Shown piece after piece: positions 23,931 through 32,958 of a DNA stretch of 64,000 nt. Source of the DNA: Hyphomicrobiales bacterium (lineage in GTDB: Bacteria; Pseudomonadota; Alphaproteobacteria; Rhizobiales; Rhizobiaceae). The position numbers and the translations under genes were made by a program. How positions within the stretch are numbered: the first letter of the stretch is position 1; every line of letters begins with the position of its first letter. The notes below the pieces were generated by a model. The model did no database searches and was not told the DNA's origin. It saw only the letters and a program-made list of their open reading frames with translations. Location: positions 1 to 64,000 of the forward strand of contig UBQW01000058.1 of assembly GCA_900467745.1 (NCBI GenBank), written 5' to 3'.

Positions 23931-24365
23931 ATGATCAAGCATCTGACAATTCTTGCCTCTGTTTCACTGCTCGGCGCGCTCGCCTTCGCCACACCGTCCT
24001 CGGCGCTCTCGATGAAAGAGTGCAGCGCCAAGTACAAGTCGGCGCAGGCGGATGGTTCCGCCAAGGACATGAAGTGGAACGACTTCCGCAAGGCGCAGTG
24101 CGGCCCGGATGCGACCGCCGAGCCCGACGTCACGATGGCAACCGGCGCCGAGCCTGAAAAGCCGACGATGGACGCTCCCAAGGGCGTGAGCTTCCCGACG
24201 GCGATTGCTCCCAAATACGCCAAAGAAACCCCCGGCAAGGGCCGCATGCACACCTGTGTCGATTCCTACCACACCAACAAGGACGCCAACACGCTGAACG
24301 GCCTGAAGTGGATCCAGAAGGGCGGCGGCTTCTACAGCCTCTGCAATGCCAAGCTGAAGGGCTGA
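23931..24365 (+). CDS. Small secreted protein with two Cys-pair modules
   Basis: 144 residues. A clear Sec signal peptide (MIKHLTILASVSLLGALAFA, cleavage near SSA-LS). The mature protein holds two related modules: residues about 31-58 (ECSAKYKSAQADG, then WNDFRKAQC) and about 105-142 (CVDSYHTNKDA, then LKWIQKGGGFYSLC). Each has a pair of cysteines and a Lys-rich helix, similar to PsiF-like repeats of rhizobial periplasmic proteins. A Pro/Ala/Glu-rich linker separates them. The start at 23931 has GGAGGA 6 bases before it; the ATG at 23925 is too close to that site. Function unknown. Confidence 0.75.
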   Translation: MIKHLTILASVSLLGALAFATPSSALSMKECSAKYKSAQADGSAKDMKWNDFRKAQCGPDATAEPDVTMATGAEPEKPTMDAPKGVSFPTAIAPKYAKETPGKGRMHTCVDSYHTNKDANTLNGLKWIQKGGGFYSLCNAKLKG

Positions 24366-24415
24366 TTTTGGCATTTTATGTTGGTGTAAGGCACCATCAG
24401 AAACGCTAGAAACAG

Positions 24416-24449
24416 AAAACCCGCCGCGGCTTTCGCCCGGCGGGTTTTT
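24416..24449. terminator. Bidirectional rho-independent terminator
   Basis: AAAACCCGCC (24416-24425) pairs with GGCGGGTTTT (24439-24448), flanked by As on the left and Ts on the right. It ends the small secreted protein gene on the plus strand and the aap operon on the minus strand. Confidence 0.85.
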
Positions 24450-24472
24450 CATTGAGCGTTGCTGTCGCAGTC

Positions 24473-25246
24473 CTAGTGCAGGATCTGGCTGAGGAAGAGC
24501 TTGGTGCGCTCGTGCTGCGGATTGTCGAAGAACTCGGCGGGCGAGTTCTGTTCGACGATCTGGCCCTGGTCCATGAAGATGACGCGGTTGGCGACCTGGC
24601 GGGCGAAGCCCATTTCGTGAGTCACGCACAGCATCGTCATGCCTTCTTCGGCAAGGCCGACCATGGTGTCGAGCACTTCCTTGATCATTTCAGGGTCGAG
24701 CGCCGAGGTCGGCTCGTCGAACAGCATGATCTTCGGGTTCATGCACAGCGAGCGGGCGATCGCCACACGCTGCTGCTGACCGCCGGAGAGCTGGCCCGGA
24801 TACTTGTTGGCCTGCTCGGGGATCTTGACGCGCTTGAGGAAGTGCATGGCGATCTCTTCGGCCTGCTTCTTCGGCATCTTGCGCACCCAGATCGGCGCCA
24901 GCGTGCAGTTTTCCAGGATCGTCAGGTGCGGGAAAAGGTTGAAGTGCTGGAAGACCATGCCGACTTCGCGGCGCACTTCGTCGATCTTCTTCAGGTCGTT
25001 GGTCAGTTCCGTGCCATCGACGATGATCTGGCCCTTCTGGTGCTCTTCCAGACGGTTGATGCAGCGGATCATCGTCGACTTGCCGGAGCCGGAAGGGCCG
25101 GCGATGACGATGCGCTCGCCGCGCATGACCTTCAGGTTGATGTCGCGCAGCACGTGGAAATCACCGTACCACTTGTTCATGCCGATGATCTCGATGGCAA
25201 CATCGGTTGCCGACACGGTCATCTTTTTGGGTTGGGCTTCAGCCAT
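24473..25246 (-). CDS. aapP: General L-amino acid ABC transporter, ATP-binding protein
   Basis: 257 residues. Walker A GPSGSGKST, Q-loop (VFQHFNLFPHLT), ABC signature LSGGQQQR, Walker B IMLFDEPTSALD and H-loop CVTHE are all intact. It energises uptake by the AapQ-AapM permease pair; in R. leguminosarum this system takes up a wide range of L-amino acids and also affects solute efflux. The start at 25246 has AAGGGGA before it; a longer frame exists but lacks homology. Last gene of the aapJQMP operon, 17 bases after aapM. Confidence 0.95.
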   Translation of the reverse strand: MAEAQPKKMTVSATDVAIEIIGMNKWYGDFHVLRDINLKVMRGERIVIAGPSGSGKSTMIRCINRLEEHQKGQIIVDGTELTNDLKKIDEVRREVGMVFQHFNLFPHLTILENCTLAPIWVRKMPKKQAEEIAMHFLKRVKIPEQANKYPGQLSGGQQQRVAIARSLCMNPKIMLFDEPTSALDPEMIKEVLDTMVGLAEEGMTMLCVTHEMGFARQVANRVIFMDQGQIVEQNSPAEFFDNPQHERTKLFLSQILH

Positions 25247-25263
25247 GATTTTTCCCCTTGCTC

Positions 25264-26418
25264 TTATCGTTTGTGGCCAGTGTCGAGGTGGCGTTCCATG
25301 AAGTTTGAATAGCGTGACATGCCGAAGCAGAAAAGCCAGAAAACGAAGCCCGCGAAGATAAGGCCGGTCAAAGGCGTCACGGCACTTGCCCAGTTGGCGT
25401 CCGAGAAGTTCAGGCGCACGATGTTCAACAGGTCGAACATGCCGATGATCGACACCAGCGACGTATCCTTGAAGGTGCCGATGAAGGTGTTGACGATGCT
25501 GGGGATAACCAGCTTGATCGCCTGCGGCATGATCACCAGCCGGGTCTTTTGCCAGTAGCCGAGGCCGAGCGAATCCGCACCCTCGAACTGACCCTTCGGA
25601 ATGGCCTGCAGGCCACCGCGGATGACTTCGGCCATATAGGCCGAGGTGAAGATCGACACCCCGATCAGCGCGCGCAGCAGCTTGTCGATGGTCCACCCGG
25701 TCGGCAGGAACAGCGGCAGCATGACGCTTGCCATGAAGAGGACGGTGATCAGCGGCACGCCGCGGACGATTTCGATGAAGGCCACGCACACCATGCGGAT
25801 GACGGGCATCTTCGATCGCCGACCGAGCGCAAGCAGGATGCCGCAAGGGAAGGAGACCGCGATGCTGACGAAGGACAGGATCAGCGTCACCATCAGGCCG
25901 CCCCAGAGCGACGTTTCAACGACCTCAAGACCGAAGCCGCCGTAAAGCAGCCAGAAGGACACGACCGGAAGCACGAGGAACAGCAGGATCGCGTTCAGGC
26001 CCTTGCGCGGCACCGAAGGGATCAGCATCGGCACTAGGAGTGCCACGAACAGGATGCCGACGATGGTCGGGCGCCAACGGTCGCTGATCGGATAGCGGCC
26101 GAAGATGAACTGGTCGTACTTGGCCTGCACGAAGGCCCAGCAAGCGCCGCTCCAGCCATCAGGCTGAACGCCGCCTTGCACGGTCGTTGCGCAGAAGGTG
26201 CGGTCGGGACCGGACCAGACGGCCTCGATGAACAGCCAGTTGACGATGTGCGGCACCGCCCAGAGGATCAGCGCCAGCGCAAGCACCGTCAGCACGACGT
26301 CTTTCGGCGTCGCCAAAAGGTTCTTGCGCACCCAGGCGGTGACGCCCTTTTCTCCCGCCGGAGCGGGTTCGGGCGACAACATGGTGGTTCGGACGAAGGA
26401 GTTCTTGGATACGGACAT
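25264..26418 (-). CDS. aapM: General L-amino acid ABC transporter permease AapM
   Basis: 384 residues, an integral membrane permease of the HisM/GlnP type. The N-terminal ~45 residues are cytosolic; hydrophobic segments then fill most of the protein. The EAA loop (EVIRGGLQAIPKGQFEGADSLGLG) that docks on AapP lies around residue 275. A long periplasmic loop between the first membrane segments (PDRTFCATTVQGGVQPDGWSG) is typical of AapM. It follows aapQ by 4 bases in the same operon. Confidence 0.94.
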   Translation of the reverse strand: MSVSKNSFVRTTMLSPEPAPAGEKGVTAWVRKNLLATPKDVVLTVLALALILWAVPHIVNWLFIEAVWSGPDRTFCATTVQGGVQPDGWSGACWAFVQAKYDQFIFGRYPISDRWRPTIVGILFVALLVPMLIPSVPRKGLNAILLFLVLPVVSFWLLYGGFGLEVVETSLWGGLMVTLILSFVSIAVSFPCGILLALGRRSKMPVIRMVCVAFIEIVRGVPLITVLFMASVMLPLFLPTGWTIDKLLRALIGVSIFTSAYMAEVIRGGLQAIPKGQFEGADSLGLGYWQKTRLVIMPQAIKLVIPSIVNTFIGTFKDTSLVSIIGMFDLLNIVRLNFSDANWASAVTPLTGLIFAGFVFWLFCFGMSRYSNFMERHLDTGHKR

Positions 26419-26422
26419 CGTC

Positions 26423-27628
26423 TTATCTCTCCACCAGGGCCATCTTGGCGTTGAACCAGTTCATGAACAGCGAGGTGAGGATGCTCAGCCCGAGGTAGAT
26501 GATACCCCAGATGCAGACGATCTCGATCGCCTGGCCGCTCTGGTTCATGATGGTGCCGCCGACCGCGACAAGGTCCGAGAAGCCGATGGCGATCGCCAGC
26601 GACGAGTTCTTGGTGAGGTTGAGATACTGGCTCGTCAACGGCGGGATGATGATGCGCATGGCCTGCGGCACGACGACGAGGCGCGTGATGCTGGAGGGAT
26701 GCAGACCAAGTGCTCCGGCCGCTTCCGACTGGCCCTTCGGCACGCCCCGGATACCGCCGCGAACGATCTCGGCGATGAAGGATGCGGTGTAGAAGGACAG
26801 CGCCAGGAACAGCGACATGAACTCAGGCCCGACAACCGAGCCGCCGGTAAGGTTGAACTTGCCGGCAACGGGAATGTCGAAGGACATCGGCAGTCCCGAT
26901 GCGAGGAAGGCCACGACGGGCAGACCGACGATGAGCCCGATCGATACCCAGATGGTGTGGAACGGCTTGCCGGTGGCCGCCTGCCGCTTGTGTGCCCAGC
27001 GTGCCATGATGATGACGGCGATGATCGCGATCACGAAGGCGGCGAGCACCGCGAGCATGCCGCTCTCGAAGATCGGGCGAGGGAAGGCCAGGCCGCGATT
27101 GTTGAGGAACATGCTGAACGGCAGATGCAGCGATTCACGCGGTTGCGGCAGAACGGCGAGAACGCCGGAATACCAGAAGAAGATGACGAGCAGCGGCGGG
27201 ATGTTGCGGAACACCTCGACATAGATCTGGCACAGCTTGGCGATCAGCCAATTGTGCGACAGGCGCCCGATACCGACGATGAAGCCGATGATGGTCGCCG
27301 TGATGATGCCGGTGATTGCCACCAGCATGGTGTTGAGGATACCGACGACAAGCGCGCGTCCATAGGTCGAATCGCTGGAATAGCTGATCAGTGACTGGCC
27401 GACTTCGAAGCCGGCGCGGCCGCGCAGGAAGCCGAAGCCCGAGGCCGTGTTGCTGCGCGCCAGGTTGGCCGCGGTGTTGTGCGCGATCCACCAGACGAGG
27501 CCGACGAGTGCGACGACGGTGAGAACCTGGAAGAAGATGCCCCGATATTTCGGGTCGTTGAGTACGGACCGGTAGTTCCAGCCGTTTTCGGATATGGGTG
27601 TGGTGTGAGCCGCCTCTTGCTGCGCCAT
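26423..27628 (-). CDS. aapQ: General L-amino acid ABC transporter permease AapQ
   Basis: 401 residues. Several membrane segments, a large loop after the first, and the EAA motif EIVRGGIRGVPKGQSEAAGALGL near residue 290. It pairs with AapM to form the channel. Gene order aapJ-aapQ-aapM-aapP on the minus strand is that of the characterised Rhizobium permease. It is separated from aapJ by 97 bases, a gap that may hold an attenuating hairpin (27636-27720 is A/T- and G-rich), as is common after binding-protein genes. Confidence 0.94.
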   Translation of the reverse strand: MAQQEAAHTTPISENGWNYRSVLNDPKYRGIFFQVLTVVALVGLVWWIAHNTAANLARSNTASGFGFLRGRAGFEVGQSLISYSSDSTYGRALVVGILNTMLVAITGIITATIIGFIVGIGRLSHNWLIAKLCQIYVEVFRNIPPLLVIFFWYSGVLAVLPQPRESLHLPFSMFLNNRGLAFPRPIFESGMLAVLAAFVIAIIAVIIMARWAHKRQAATGKPFHTIWVSIGLIVGLPVVAFLASGLPMSFDIPVAGKFNLTGGSVVGPEFMSLFLALSFYTASFIAEIVRGGIRGVPKGQSEAAGALGLHPSSITRLVVVPQAMRIIIPPLTSQYLNLTKNSSLAIAIGFSDLVAVGGTIMNQSGQAIEIVCIWGIIYLGLSILTSLFMNWFNAKMALVER

Positions 27629-27725
27629 GCCGAGCCTTTCCCCTGTGTGCCCCTTTTAGGGCTTTTCTTTTTTGGAAGACGGAAAGGCGGCTTGGCCGCC
27701 TTTCCGGGCTTTCAGGTGGGGCCGA

Positions 27726-28751
27726 TTAGCGGACCGGAGGTGCGTACTGGATGCCGCCCTTGTTCCACAGCGCGTTCAGGCCGCGAGCAATCTTCAGCGG
27801 GCTGCCCTGGCCGATGTTGCGCTCGAAGATTTCGCCGTAGTTGCCGACGCCCTTGATGACGTTTGCAGCCCAGTCGTTGGTGAGACCGAGATCGGTGCCG
27901 ATCTTGGTGTCAGCCTCGGAGCCGAGGAAGCGCTTGATATCTGGGTTCGGCGAGTTCTTCATCTCGTCGACGTTGGCCTGGGTGATGCCGAATTCCTCGG
28001 CATTGATCAGCGCGTAAGCCGTCCAGGAAACGATGTCGAACCACTGGTCGTCGCCCTGGCGAACGGCCGGGCCGAGCGGCTCCTTGGAGATGATCTCAGG
28101 CAGGATCATGTGCTCGTCGGGGTTCTTCAGCGTCAGACGCAGCGAGTAGAGGCCGGACTGGTCGGTGGTGTAGACGTCGCAACGGCCCGAATCATAGGCT
28201 GCGTTGACTTCTTCGAGCTTTTCGAAAACGACCGGATTGTACTGCAGGTTGTTGGCCTTGAAGTAGTCGGCGAGGTTGAGCTCGGTCGTGGTGCCGGACT
28301 GTACGCAGATGGCAGCGCCCGAAAGTTCGAGAGCCGACTTCACGTTCAGGCTCTTGCGAACCATGAAGCCCTGACCGTCATAATAGGTGATCGGGCGGAA
28401 GTTGAAGCCGAGAGCGGTGTCGCGGTTGATGGTCCACGTCGTGTTACGCGACAGGACATCGATTTCGCCGGACTGCAGCGCGGTGAAGCGCTCCTTGGCG
28501 TTGGTCGGCGTGTACTTCACCTTGGTCGGATCGCCGAAGACGGCGGATGCAACGGCCTTGCAGAAATCGACGTCGAAACCGGCCCAGTTGCCGGAAGCGT
28601 CAGGTGCCGCGAAACCGGTCAGACCGGTGTTGACGCCGCACTGAACGAACCCTTTTGCTTTTACGTCCCCAAGCGTCGTCGCCGAAGCTGCCGAAGCGCC
28701 AAGTGCGAAGACTGCTGCGCCAATGGCGACCGACAGAAGCTTAATCTTCAT
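27726..28751 (-). CDS. aapJ: General L-amino acid ABC transporter, periplasmic binding protein
   Basis: 341 residues with a Sec signal peptide (MKIKLLSVAIGAAVFALGASAASA). The solute-binding fold starts with TLGDVKAKGFVQCGVNTGLTGFA and contains the family block WAGFDVDFCKAVASAVFGD. It captures L-amino acids for AapQMP. The ATG at 28751 is preferred over an in-frame TTG 9 bases earlier because it opens the signal peptide. First gene of the operon, divergent from metC. Confidence 0.95.
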   Translation of the reverse strand: MKIKLLSVAIGAAVFALGASAASATTLGDVKAKGFVQCGVNTGLTGFAAPDASGNWAGFDVDFCKAVASAVFGDPTKVKYTPTNAKERFTALQSGEIDVLSRNTTWTINRDTALGFNFRPITYYDGQGFMVRKSLNVKSALELSGAAICVQSGTTTELNLADYFKANNLQYNPVVFEKLEEVNAAYDSGRCDVYTTDQSGLYSLRLTLKNPDEHMILPEIISKEPLGPAVRQGDDQWFDIVSWTAYALINAEEFGITQANVDEMKNSPNPDIKRFLGSEADTKIGTDLGLTNDWAANVIKGVGNYGEIFERNIGQGSPLKIARGLNALWNKGGIQYAPPVR

Positions 28752-29130
28752 TTTTCCCAACCTTTTTCCGTTATCTTTTGTTTATTGTGGGAGCGTCGGC
28801 AGAAGCATGCAGACCCCCCAAAAGACCCGACACCCTCCCGGCGCGAGTTGGCCTATCACAGTCGGAAATGTCACCACGGTCAAGTGTCGCGCCACAAGAT
28901 TGCGTGATATTTCGGCAATTTGCTGAGCGCAGCTCACAAAATGAGCAATTGATTACCCAAAAGGCAGTGTTTGGCGAAAAAAATCGCGCAAACTCACTGA
29001 TATATCTGGATAATTGCCGTACCGGCGGGTTCTCTTGGTCGGCTTTACGTTACGTGAGCGGGGTTGACCCCGCCTCGGGAGAGGTCCAAGACTTCGGCAA
29101 AGCGCGTTCATTCCAAAGGCTTAATTAGAC
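28752..29130. promoter_or_regulatory. Divergent control region aapJ / metC
   Basis: 379 bases between the divergent aapJ and metC starts. The middle part (28860-29010) is A+T-rich and should hold the aap promoter, which in R. leguminosarum responds to nitrogen status. I see a short dyad TGAGC-GCA-GCTCA (28923-28935) but no certain sigma-54 or NtrC site. There is no SAM-II riboswitch-like structure before metC. Confidence 0.45.
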
Positions 29131-30321
29131 ATGACAGATAGAGACGGCCTGCTTCAAAACGCTGGCATCAATACCCGCCTTTCGCATATCGGCAACGACC
29201 CTTCCGACTATCATGGCTTCGTCAATCCGCCCGTCGTGCATGCGTCCACGGTGCTGTTTCCCAATGCCAAGGCGATGGACCAGCGGGCGCAGAAATACAC
29301 CTATGGAACGCGCGGAACGCCGACCACCGATGCTCTTTGCGAGGCGATCGACGCGCTCGAGGGATCGGCCGGAACGATCCTCGTTCCGTCGGGTCTCGCC
29401 GCCGTCACCGTGCCGTTCCTGGCTTTCCTGTCGTCGGGCGATCATGCGCTGGTGGTCGATTCGGTCTATGGCCCGACCCGCCATTTCTGCGACACGATGC
29501 TGAAGCGCCTCGGCGTTTCCGTCGAATACTACGATCCGGCGATCGGCGTCGGCATCGAAACGTTGATCAAGCCGAACACCAAGCTGGTGCACACCGAGGC
29601 GCCGGGTTCCAACACCTTCGAGATGCAGGATATTCCTGCGATTGCCGCGATCGCCCACAAGCACGGCGCGGTGGTGACGATGGACAATACCTGGGCGACA
29701 CCGGTCTATTTCCGCCCGCTCGACTACGGCGTCGACATCTCGATCCACGCGGCGACGAAATATCCGTCCGGCCACTCCGATATTCTGATGGGCACGGTTT
29801 CGGCCAATGCCAAGCATTGGGAGCAACTGCACGAGGCCAACATCACGCTCGGCATCTGCGGCGCGCCTGATGACGCCTACCAGATTCTGCGCGGCCTGCG
29901 CACCATGGGCGTGCGCCTCGAGCGCCACTACGAGAGCGCGCTCACCATCGCCAAATGGCTGGAAGGCCACGAGGACGTGGCCGCCGTGCTGCATCCGGCA
30001 CTGCCGAGCTTCCCGGGTCACGAGCTCTGGAAGCGCGACTTCAAGGGCGCCAGCGGCATCTTCTCCTTCGTGTTGAAGGCAGATGGCCCGGCCGCCTTCA
30101 CGCCAAAGGCGCATGCTTTCCTCGATGCACTGAGGATCTTTGGTCTCGGCTGGTCCTGGGGCGGCTTCGAAAGCCTGGCGGTCCACGTCAACCTGAACGA
30201 CCGCCGCGTCACCAAGGCGCCGACCGAGGGTCCGGTGATCCGCCTGCAGATCGGTCTGGAGGATGTCGCTGATATCAAGCTCGATATCGAGCGCGGTTTC
30301 GCCGCCGCCAAGGCGGTCTGA
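29131..30321 (+). CDS. metC: Cystathionine beta-lyase
   Basis: A PLP enzyme that cleaves cystathionine to homocysteine, pyruvate and ammonia in methionine synthesis. 396 residues. Cys/Met-metabolism signature with the PLP lysine K210 in HAATKYPSGHSD; the cofactor Tyr region is YTYGTRGTPTTDALCEA. Its position next to and divergent from aapJ matches R. leguminosarum, where this gene is named metC. The start ATG at 29131 is immediately clear, with homology beginning at once. Confidence 0.93.
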   Translation: MTDRDGLLQNAGINTRLSHIGNDPSDYHGFVNPPVVHASTVLFPNAKAMDQRAQKYTYGTRGTPTTDALCEAIDALEGSAGTILVPSGLAAVTVPFLAFLSSGDHALVVDSVYGPTRHFCDTMLKRLGVSVEYYDPAIGVGIETLIKPNTKLVHTEAPGSNTFEMQDIPAIAAIAHKHGAVVTMDNTWATPVYFRPLDYGVDISIHAATKYPSGHSDILMGTVSANAKHWEQLHEANITLGICGAPDDAYQILRGLRTMGVRLERHYESALTIAKWLEGHEDVAAVLHPALPSFPGHELWKRDFKGASGIFSFVLKADGPAAFTPKAHAFLDALRIFGLGWSWGGFESLAVHVNLNDRRVTKAPTEGPVIRLQIGLEDVADIKLDIERGFAAAKAV

Positions 30322-30333
30322 TCAGCTGCGCTG

Positions 30334-31485
30334 TCAGTCCATTGCGCGATAAGCGTAGATCCAGTCAAGATCCGCCGCGAGGCTTTGCGGCGGCTTCAGA
30401 GAGAGAACGATATCACGCCCGATCCGGAATGGACCACGGGCGTGATAGACGAACTGGTTGAACGCGCCGCGCTGACGTAGCCGGTGCACACGGGGAACAC
30501 GATGGGCTTCGAACAGCGGCAACGCTTCTGAAACAGGGCGCTTGGCCAGGAACGATGCCAGTTCGTAGGCGTCTTCGATCGCCATCGCCGCACCTTGCGC
30601 GGCAAACGGCATCATCGCATGCGCCGCGTCCCCGATCAGCACCGTATCGCGGCCGTTCTGCCACTTGCCGCGCGTCGCTTCGTAAAGCGGCCAGAAGGTC
30701 ATCTCGCCGGATTTTTCGAACAATGACAGCAGCGCCGTGTTCCAGCGCGAGAAGCGGGCGAGCAGTTGCTGTCGCTGCGCCTGCGTCGGCTGTGCCAGCC
30801 ATTCGCGCGTAGCGGCATGGCCCGTGGTGATCGCCACCATGTTGAAGCTATCGGTCTCGCGCAACGGATAGGCGACCAGATGCGCCGATGGACCGAGAAA
30901 GGCCGAAACGCTCTCCCGGTTGAGGATACCCCGCGCATCCGCCGCCGAGACGGTGAAGCGATAGGCGATGTTGCCGGAAAAGCGCGAGGAGGGGCTGTCG
31001 GCGATAAGATCGCGCGTCTTCGACCACACGCCATCGGCGCCGATGATCACGCCGCCAGCGCGGGCGATTGCGGCGATGTCGCCGCTTTCGATGCGCGAGC
31101 CGAGATGAAGCGTGCAGAGCGGATTGTCTTTGACGGCGGCAAGCAGCGCGCCTTGCAGGCTGGTGCGATGCAGCACCCCGTAGGGCGCCTCCCAGCGCGC
31201 GCGTGCAGCGGGGCCTGATGGCACGGCGGCCAGTTCATGCAAAGACGTGCCGGAGATCAGGCGAATGTTGTTCGGCTCGAGCCAGATCGGCGTCAACAGG
31301 TCGAGAACGCCGAGCTTGTCGAGGATGCGCGACGCATTGGGCGATATCTGCAGCCCGGCGCCCACCTCGGCCAGTTCCGGTGCCTGTTCGAAGATCTCGG
31401 AGCGAATGCCATGCCTGGCGAGTGCCAGCGCCGCCGTCAGACCAGCGACGCCCGCTCCGATAATAGCGGCATGTTCGACCGACAT
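30334..31485 (-). CDS. FAD-dependent monooxygenase, salicylate-hydroxylase-like
   Basis: 383 residues of the flavoprotein aromatic hydroxylase family. The FAD Rossmann motif is AAIIGAGVAGLTAALALARHG at the N-terminus; GAGLQISPNASRIL follows, a GADGVWSK segment marks the NAD(P)H/FAD DG motif, and GDAAHAMMPFAAQGAAMAIEDA binds the flavin ribityl chain. Members hydroxylate aromatic acids, often 3- or 6-hydroxylating benzoates. No ring-cleavage genes are nearby, so the substrate is not known. It converges on metC with a 12-base gap and starts 43 bases downstream of a zinc-finger gene. Confidence 0.87.
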   Translation of the reverse strand: MSVEHAAIIGAGVAGLTAALALARHGIRSEIFEQAPELAEVGAGLQISPNASRILDKLGVLDLLTPIWLEPNNIRLISGTSLHELAAVPSGPAARARWEAPYGVLHRTSLQGALLAAVKDNPLCTLHLGSRIESGDIAAIARAGGVIIGADGVWSKTRDLIADSPSSRFSGNIAYRFTVSAADARGILNRESVSAFLGPSAHLVAYPLRETDSFNMVAITTGHAATREWLAQPTQAQRQQLLARFSRWNTALLSLFEKSGEMTFWPLYEATRGKWQNGRDTVLIGDAAHAMMPFAAQGAAMAIEDAYELASFLAKRPVSEALPLFEAHRVPRVHRLRQRGAFNQFVYHARGPFRIGRDIVLSLKPPQSLAADLDWIYAYRAMD

Positions 31486-31528
31486 GGTCGATCCAATCTG
31501 TGTTTCGGTGAATTAAGCGACGTGTGAC

Positions 31529-31774
31529 TTAGGCGACCTGGAAATGGAAGACGCAACCGGCCGGGTTCGTCTGGGTGGCCTTCAGTGCGCCGTTGAAGCG
31601 GTAGAGGGTCGAGCAGTAGGAACAGACCTTCTCGTTCTCGTCGCCCATGTCGATGAAGATATGCGGGTGGTCGTAGGGAACGGAGGCGCCGGTGCACATG
31701 AATTCCTTCACGCCGACTTCGATGACACGGTGTCCGCCGTCGTTCTGGAAGTGAGGGATATTGTGACCGGCCAT
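31529..31774 (-). CDS. CHCC-type zinc-finger protein
   Basis: 81 residues. Cys at FMCTG, His in DHPHIF and two Cys in KVCSYCSTLY form the C-H-C-C zinc site of the zf-CHCC family, which in mitochondria is the complex I accessory subunit NDUFS6. Bacterial members are small cytosolic proteins, probably linked to complex I or iron-sulfur metabolism, but their role is not settled. Same strand as the FAD monooxygenase; the two may be transcribed together. Confidence 0.88.
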   Translation of the reverse strand: MAGHNIPHFQNDGGHRVIEVGVKEFMCTGASVPYDHPHIFIDMGDENEKVCSYCSTLYRFNGALKATQTNPAGCVFHFQVA

Positions 31775-31960
31775 GAGGGATCTCCGAATGCCTTTGAAAA
31801 CGTGCGCACCTTATAGTGCGTCGCCGGAAATGTGTCGAGCCAAAGGAGAGGGGCGCCCGATAGTTTTTGGAGGCGCTTTTGGGCCTTGCTTTTTGATTGG
31901 GGCAGGGGTTCCCGTCAGCGGCCCGATAAAATATGGTCCCGGCAAAACAGGACTGCCCCG

Positions 31961-32746
31961 ATGAACTTGAATACGCCTGCCTTTTCGACCTTCGTGCGCG
32001 ACGGCCTCAACCTTTCCTATTTCGACGAGGGAAATCCTGAGGGGCCGCCGGTGTTGCTCATCCACGGCTTCGCCTCGACCGCCAGCGTCAACTGGGTCTA
32101 CCCGGGCTGGCTGAAAACGCTGGGCGAGGCCGGATACCGGGTGATCGCCATGGACAACAGGGGCCACGGCGCAAGCGACAAGCCGCATGATTCCGAAGCC
32201 TATCGTCCTTGGATCATGGCGGCTGATTCCATCGCGCTGCTTGATCATCTCGGCATTCAGGAAGCCAACCTGATCGGCTACTCTATGGGTGCGCGCATCT
32301 CGGTCTTCGCGACGCTCAGCAGGCCCGATCGCGTCCGTTCGCTGGTGCTCGGCGGCCTCGGCATCGGCATGACCGATGGTGTCGGCGATTGGGACCCGAT
32401 CGCAGACGCGCTTCTCGCGCCGTCGATTGATGGCGTCACCCATGCCCGCGGCCGCATGTTCCGCGCCTTTGCCGAGCAGACGAAGAGCGACCGCCAGGCG
32501 CTCGCCGCCTGCATCAGGGGCTCGCGCGATCTGGTCGAAAGAAGCGACATGGCAAAGATCGAGGCGCCGACGCTGGTCGCCGTCGGAACCAAGGATGATA
32601 TCGCCGGTTCTCCGCAGGAGCTGGCGGCCCTGATGCCCGATGCCCGCGCGCTCGATATCCCCGGCCGCGACCACATGCTTGCCGTCGGCGACAAGGTGTT
32701 CAAGGCGGCCGTGCTGGACTTCTACGCGGAGCTCTCCGCCCGGTGA
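31961..32746 (+). CDS. Alpha/beta hydrolase
   Basis: 261 residues. HGFASTASVNW forms the oxyanion region, DNRGHGASDKP is a family hallmark, the nucleophile elbow is GYSMGA (Ser about residue 109), and GRDHMLAVGD holds the catalytic His. Similar to haloperoxidase- or lipase-like hydrolases; the substrate is open. The ATG at 31961 is where homology begins; the frame extends upstream without support and without a good ribosome site. Divergent from the zinc-finger gene. Confidence 0.84.
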   Translation: MNLNTPAFSTFVRDGLNLSYFDEGNPEGPPVLLIHGFASTASVNWVYPGWLKTLGEAGYRVIAMDNRGHGASDKPHDSEAYRPWIMAADSIALLDHLGIQEANLIGYSMGARISVFATLSRPDRVRSLVLGGLGIGMTDGVGDWDPIADALLAPSIDGVTHARGRMFRAFAEQTKSDRQALAACIRGSRDLVERSDMAKIEAPTLVAVGTKDDIAGSPQELAALMPDARALDIPGRDHMLAVGDKVFKAAVLDFYAELSAR

Positions 32747-32958
32747 CATCGGGGCGGGCGCGCAAGGACGATCGTTCATCAAAATGCGGAAATAGCGAAA
32801 AGCTGTTTCCGTCGCCCCATTTATATCAGCCGGATTTTGCCCTATATAGGGTGGCACTCAGGCGCAAATGCCCGGCGCCGATCGACGGATCCAGCCGGAA
32901 TGCCCAGCCTGAATACAATGCCCGGATGGAGTGCCGTCCGGAAGACAAGGAGACCTCG

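Noticed and set aside
28752..29130. Riboswitch (SAM-II type) before metC
   Set aside because: The conserved pseudoknot segments of SAM-II were looked for and not seen, and the gene is metC rather than the usual metA/metX targets.
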